A stretch of DNA of 64,000 nt. Origin: Planctomycetaceae bacterium (GTDB taxonomy: Bacteria > Planctomycetota > Planctomycetia > Pirellulales > Pirellulaceae). The position numbers and the translations under genes were made by a program. Position 1 is the stretch's first letter. Every line of letters begins with the position of its first letter. Where the stretch lies: the NCBI GenBank assembly GCA_002709225.1, contig PAQH01000127.1:19475-83474 (forward strand), in the 5' to 3' direction. Below are positions 62,196 to 64,000 of the stretch, one piece after another. The notes under the pieces were generated by a model, which searched no databases, was not told where the DNA came from, and worked only from the letters and a program-made list of their open reading frames with translations.

Positions 62196-63677
62196 ATGCG
62201 CCCAAATAATGGCGTTTGGCGACACGTACCAGTCTCACGACGTACCGCGGTCCAAGCTGGTGCGTTGGGGCTTCTGGGCCTGGGTACGAACCATCTTGGC
62301 GCCCTGCGAGCCGCGGACAGTCAGGACACTGGCCCAGGAGCCGGGTCCGCGAAAACGGTTCTCTACATCTTTCTCTCGGGTGGGCTCGCCCAGCACGAGA
62401 GTTTCGATCTCAAACCCGCCGCACCCGACGGGATACGAGGCGAATTCCAGCCGATTCAGACAGCCACACCAGGGATTCACATCTCAGAGCACCTTCCCGG
62501 TCTGGCCCAGCGGAGCGAGCGGTGGGCGTTGGTGCGTTCCTTGACGCACCCGACGAATGGGCACACGTTAGGGCATTACTACATGCTCACTGGCCGTTCG
62601 ACGACCCCCACCGGTTTCAAAGGCGACCGCGTTCCCCGTCCTACGGATTGGCCGTCGATCATGTCGGTCGCCGGGGATGCCGTCACACCACCTCAGAACA
62701 ACCTCCCGCCCGCCATCGTGCTCCCGGAACGGCTGGTGCATTGGCAGGGTGGTACCATTCCCGGCAATTATGGCGGCCAAATGGGGGCGCAGCACGATCC
62801 CTATTTCATCGAAGCGTCACCCTACGGAAATCCTTTATGGCGCGGCGCGTACCCTGGCTATTCGCTTTCCGATTCCAGCCGTAATCCTCCCAAACACCCA
62901 GACGCGCGCGAATTTCAGGCGCCTAGCCTGACGCTGCCCGTCGGCCTCACGCGCGGGCGTTTAGACGTCCGCAGACGGTTATTACATGAATTAGATGGCC
63001 AGAGGCAAGCCTTGGCCGAGCACGCGGAAGCGGCTGCGTTTGACCGTCAACGGGGCTCCGCGATTGCGATGCTGACGGATCCCAAAATTCGCCATGCGTT
63101 TGATGTCACCCGAGCCGCACCGAAAGTACAAGAGCGCTATGGCGCCAATAGTTTTGGCTGGTCGTTGCTGATGGCGTATCGCCTGACCGAAGCCGGAGTT
63201 CCTTTAATTCAGGTAAACTTGGGAAATAACGAAACATGGGACACTCACGGTGACGCGTTCTCGCGTCTGAAAGAGAAACTCTTCCCACCCACGGACCGGG
63301 CATTGTGCGCGCTGCTTGACGACCTCGAGGCCAGCGGCTTGCTGGACACTACGATGATTGTCATGGCGGGCGAATTTGGCCGGACACCCAAATTATCCAC
63401 CCTGGATAAAGTTTTCTTCAAGCCTGGTCGCGACCATTGGGGCGCCGTTCAGAGTGCTTTTTTTGCCGGTGGTGGCATACGCGGTGGAACGGTGGTCGGC
63501 TCCTCAGACGCGATCGGAGCGTACCCCGACGCAGACCCGCAACGACCCGAAAACATGGCTGCCACGATGTATCACGCACTGGGAATTCCGCATACGGCCG
63601 CCTGGAAAGATGAGCTGGAACGTCCTCACCAGATCTATCACGCTGATCCGATTCACGCATTACTGGCAGGTGTGTAG
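62196..63677 (+). CDS. Unpaired DUF1501 exported protein
   Basis: AGGAG seven bases upstream makes the ATG at 62196 better than the ORF-track start at 62151. The N-terminus VSRRTAVQAGALGLLGLG is Tat-like. Family blocks are LSGGLAQHESFDLKP, AGEFGRTP and GRDHWGAVQSAFFAGGGI. A SEHLPGLAQ segment and KPAAPDGIRGEFQPI place it with the genes at 9843 and 60630. The C-terminus (HQIYHADPIHALLAGV) has no LTDVHG tail. It follows another unpaired DUF1501 gene. Confidence 0.86.
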   Translation: MRPNNGVWRHVPVSRRTAVQAGALGLLGLGTNHLGALRAADSQDTGPGAGSAKTVLYIFLSGGLAQHESFDLKPAAPDGIRGEFQPIQTATPGIHISEHLPGLAQRSERWALVRSLTHPTNGHTLGHYYMLTGRSTTPTGFKGDRVPRPTDWPSIMSVAGDAVTPPQNNLPPAIVLPERLVHWQGGTIPGNYGGQMGAQHDPYFIEASPYGNPLWRGAYPGYSLSDSSRNPPKHPDAREFQAPSLTLPVGLTRGRLDVRRRLLHELDGQRQALAEHAEAAAFDRQRGSAIAMLTDPKIRHAFDVTRAAPKVQERYGANSFGWSLLMAYRLTEAGVPLIQVNLGNNETWDTHGDAFSRLKEKLFPPTDRALCALLDDLEASGLLDTTMIVMAGEFGRTPKLSTLDKVFFKPGRDHWGAVQSAFFAGGGIRGGTVVGSSDAIGAYPDADPQRPENMAATMYHALGIPHTAAWKDELERPHQIYHADPIHALLAGV

Positions 63678-63848
63678 CGCGGCGCAGGACGGTTTCAGGG
63701 CAAGATTGGCCAAGGGCAGGCGATTTGGGGAACATGCGACACATAGGGGGCTTTAGCTGCGTGCTCCACTTCGCCCATTGGCAGGCGCCCTGGCGCCCGC
63801 ATTGGCGGAATGAATCTGTAAATCAAGGCAGGAACGCCACGATAACGG

Positions 63849-63877
63849 TTGACATCCGCTTACCCTCTCAATAATTT
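63849..63877 (+). promoter_or_regulatory. Likely promoter for the HU-like gene
   Basis: TTGACA at 63849-63854 matches the -35 consensus and TAATTT at 63872-63877 is a weak -10 at the ideal 17-bp spacing. It is about 45 bp before the ATG at 63919. The surrounding AT content supports a real promoter. Confidence 0.5.
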
Positions 63878-63918
63878 ATCGGTTTCCACTCCCCGCCCTT
63901 CAGTTGAAAGGAATCTCG

Positions 63919-64000
63919 ATGGCAGCCAAGACAGCGGCACAGAAGCCGATGACAAAAACGGAAATCCTCAATGCATTGGCTGAGGGAACTGGCTTGAGTA
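63919..64000 (+). CDS. HU-family DNA-binding protein (5' part only)
   Basis: The gene is cut by the window edge after 27 codons. AAAGGA precedes the ATG. The residues MTKTEILNALAEGTGLS match the start of HU/IHF-type nucleoid proteins (consensus near MTKAELIxxIAEKTGLS), and the short AAKTAAQKP extension before it is typical of planctomycete HU-like proteins. HU bends and compacts DNA as a dimer. Call is based on the N-terminus only. Confidence 0.75.
   Translation, partial: MAAKTAAQKPMTKTEILNALAEGTGLS

Overview
The window looks like a stretch of planctomycete chromosome (Planctomycetota, Pirellula/Rhodopirellula-like by gene content; exact genus not determinable here). It is G+C-rich, and it is dominated by secreted families that are hallmarks of that phylum: nine DUF1501 proteins and four DUF1549/DUF1553 proteins, two of which also carry an N-terminal planctomycete cytochrome C (PSCyt1) domain. 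Most products have Tat, Sec or lipoprotein signals, so this is largely an envelope/exported-protein region. I saw no rRNA, tRNA, CRISPR array, transposase or integrase.

Layout. 0-3 kb: a 13-bp tandem repeat, a phosphatase-like/methyltransferase fusion, an SDR epimerase and an orphan M41-type peptidase. 3-15.7 kb: DUF1553-DUF1501 pair 1 (2991-7216), an unknown 255-aa protein, two unpaired DUF1501 genes on opposite strands, then pair 2 (11417-15679). 16-26.4 kb: esterase, DTW-domain tRNA-modification protein with an extra C-terminal domain, kelch protein, exported PPP-type phosphatase, a small secreted protein whose start looks frameshifted, DUF4159 and FG-GAP proteins. 26.4-31 kb: unpaired DUF1501 and a stand-alone SF2 helicase. 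31-39.7 kb: CotH-kinase/ankyrin lipoprotein, small lipoprotein, DUF3472 protein, ankyrin/acyltransferase-3 membrane protein and LRR lipoprotein. 39.9-53.4 kb: ceramidase-like protein, pair 3 (48098-42025, minus strand), sialate-esterase-like protein, cupin/SMP-30 fusion, PhyH dioxygenase, a 20-bp tandem repeat and an NHL-propeller Tat protein. 53.4-64 kb: UPF1-like SF1 helicase, pair 4 (55439-60246), two more tandem DUF1501 genes and the 5' end of an HU-like gene cut by the window edge.

How the genes may work together. Each DUF1549/DUF1553 gene is followed, on the same strand and within 12-74 nt, by one DUF1501 gene. These four paired DUF1501 proteins share a C-terminal tail (LTDVxGxVV) that the five unpaired ones lack, suggesting a co-evolved exported pair. 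The middle of each DUF1549/DUF1553 protein differs from pair to pair (discoidin-like, jelly-roll-like or ThuA/GATase-like modules), as expected if the pairs are variants of one machine adapted to different extracellular substrates, perhaps polysaccharides. Esterases, SMP-30, SASA and PhyH genes nearby fit a catabolic setting, but the substrates are unknown. All functional statements rest on motif reading by eye; no database search was run.
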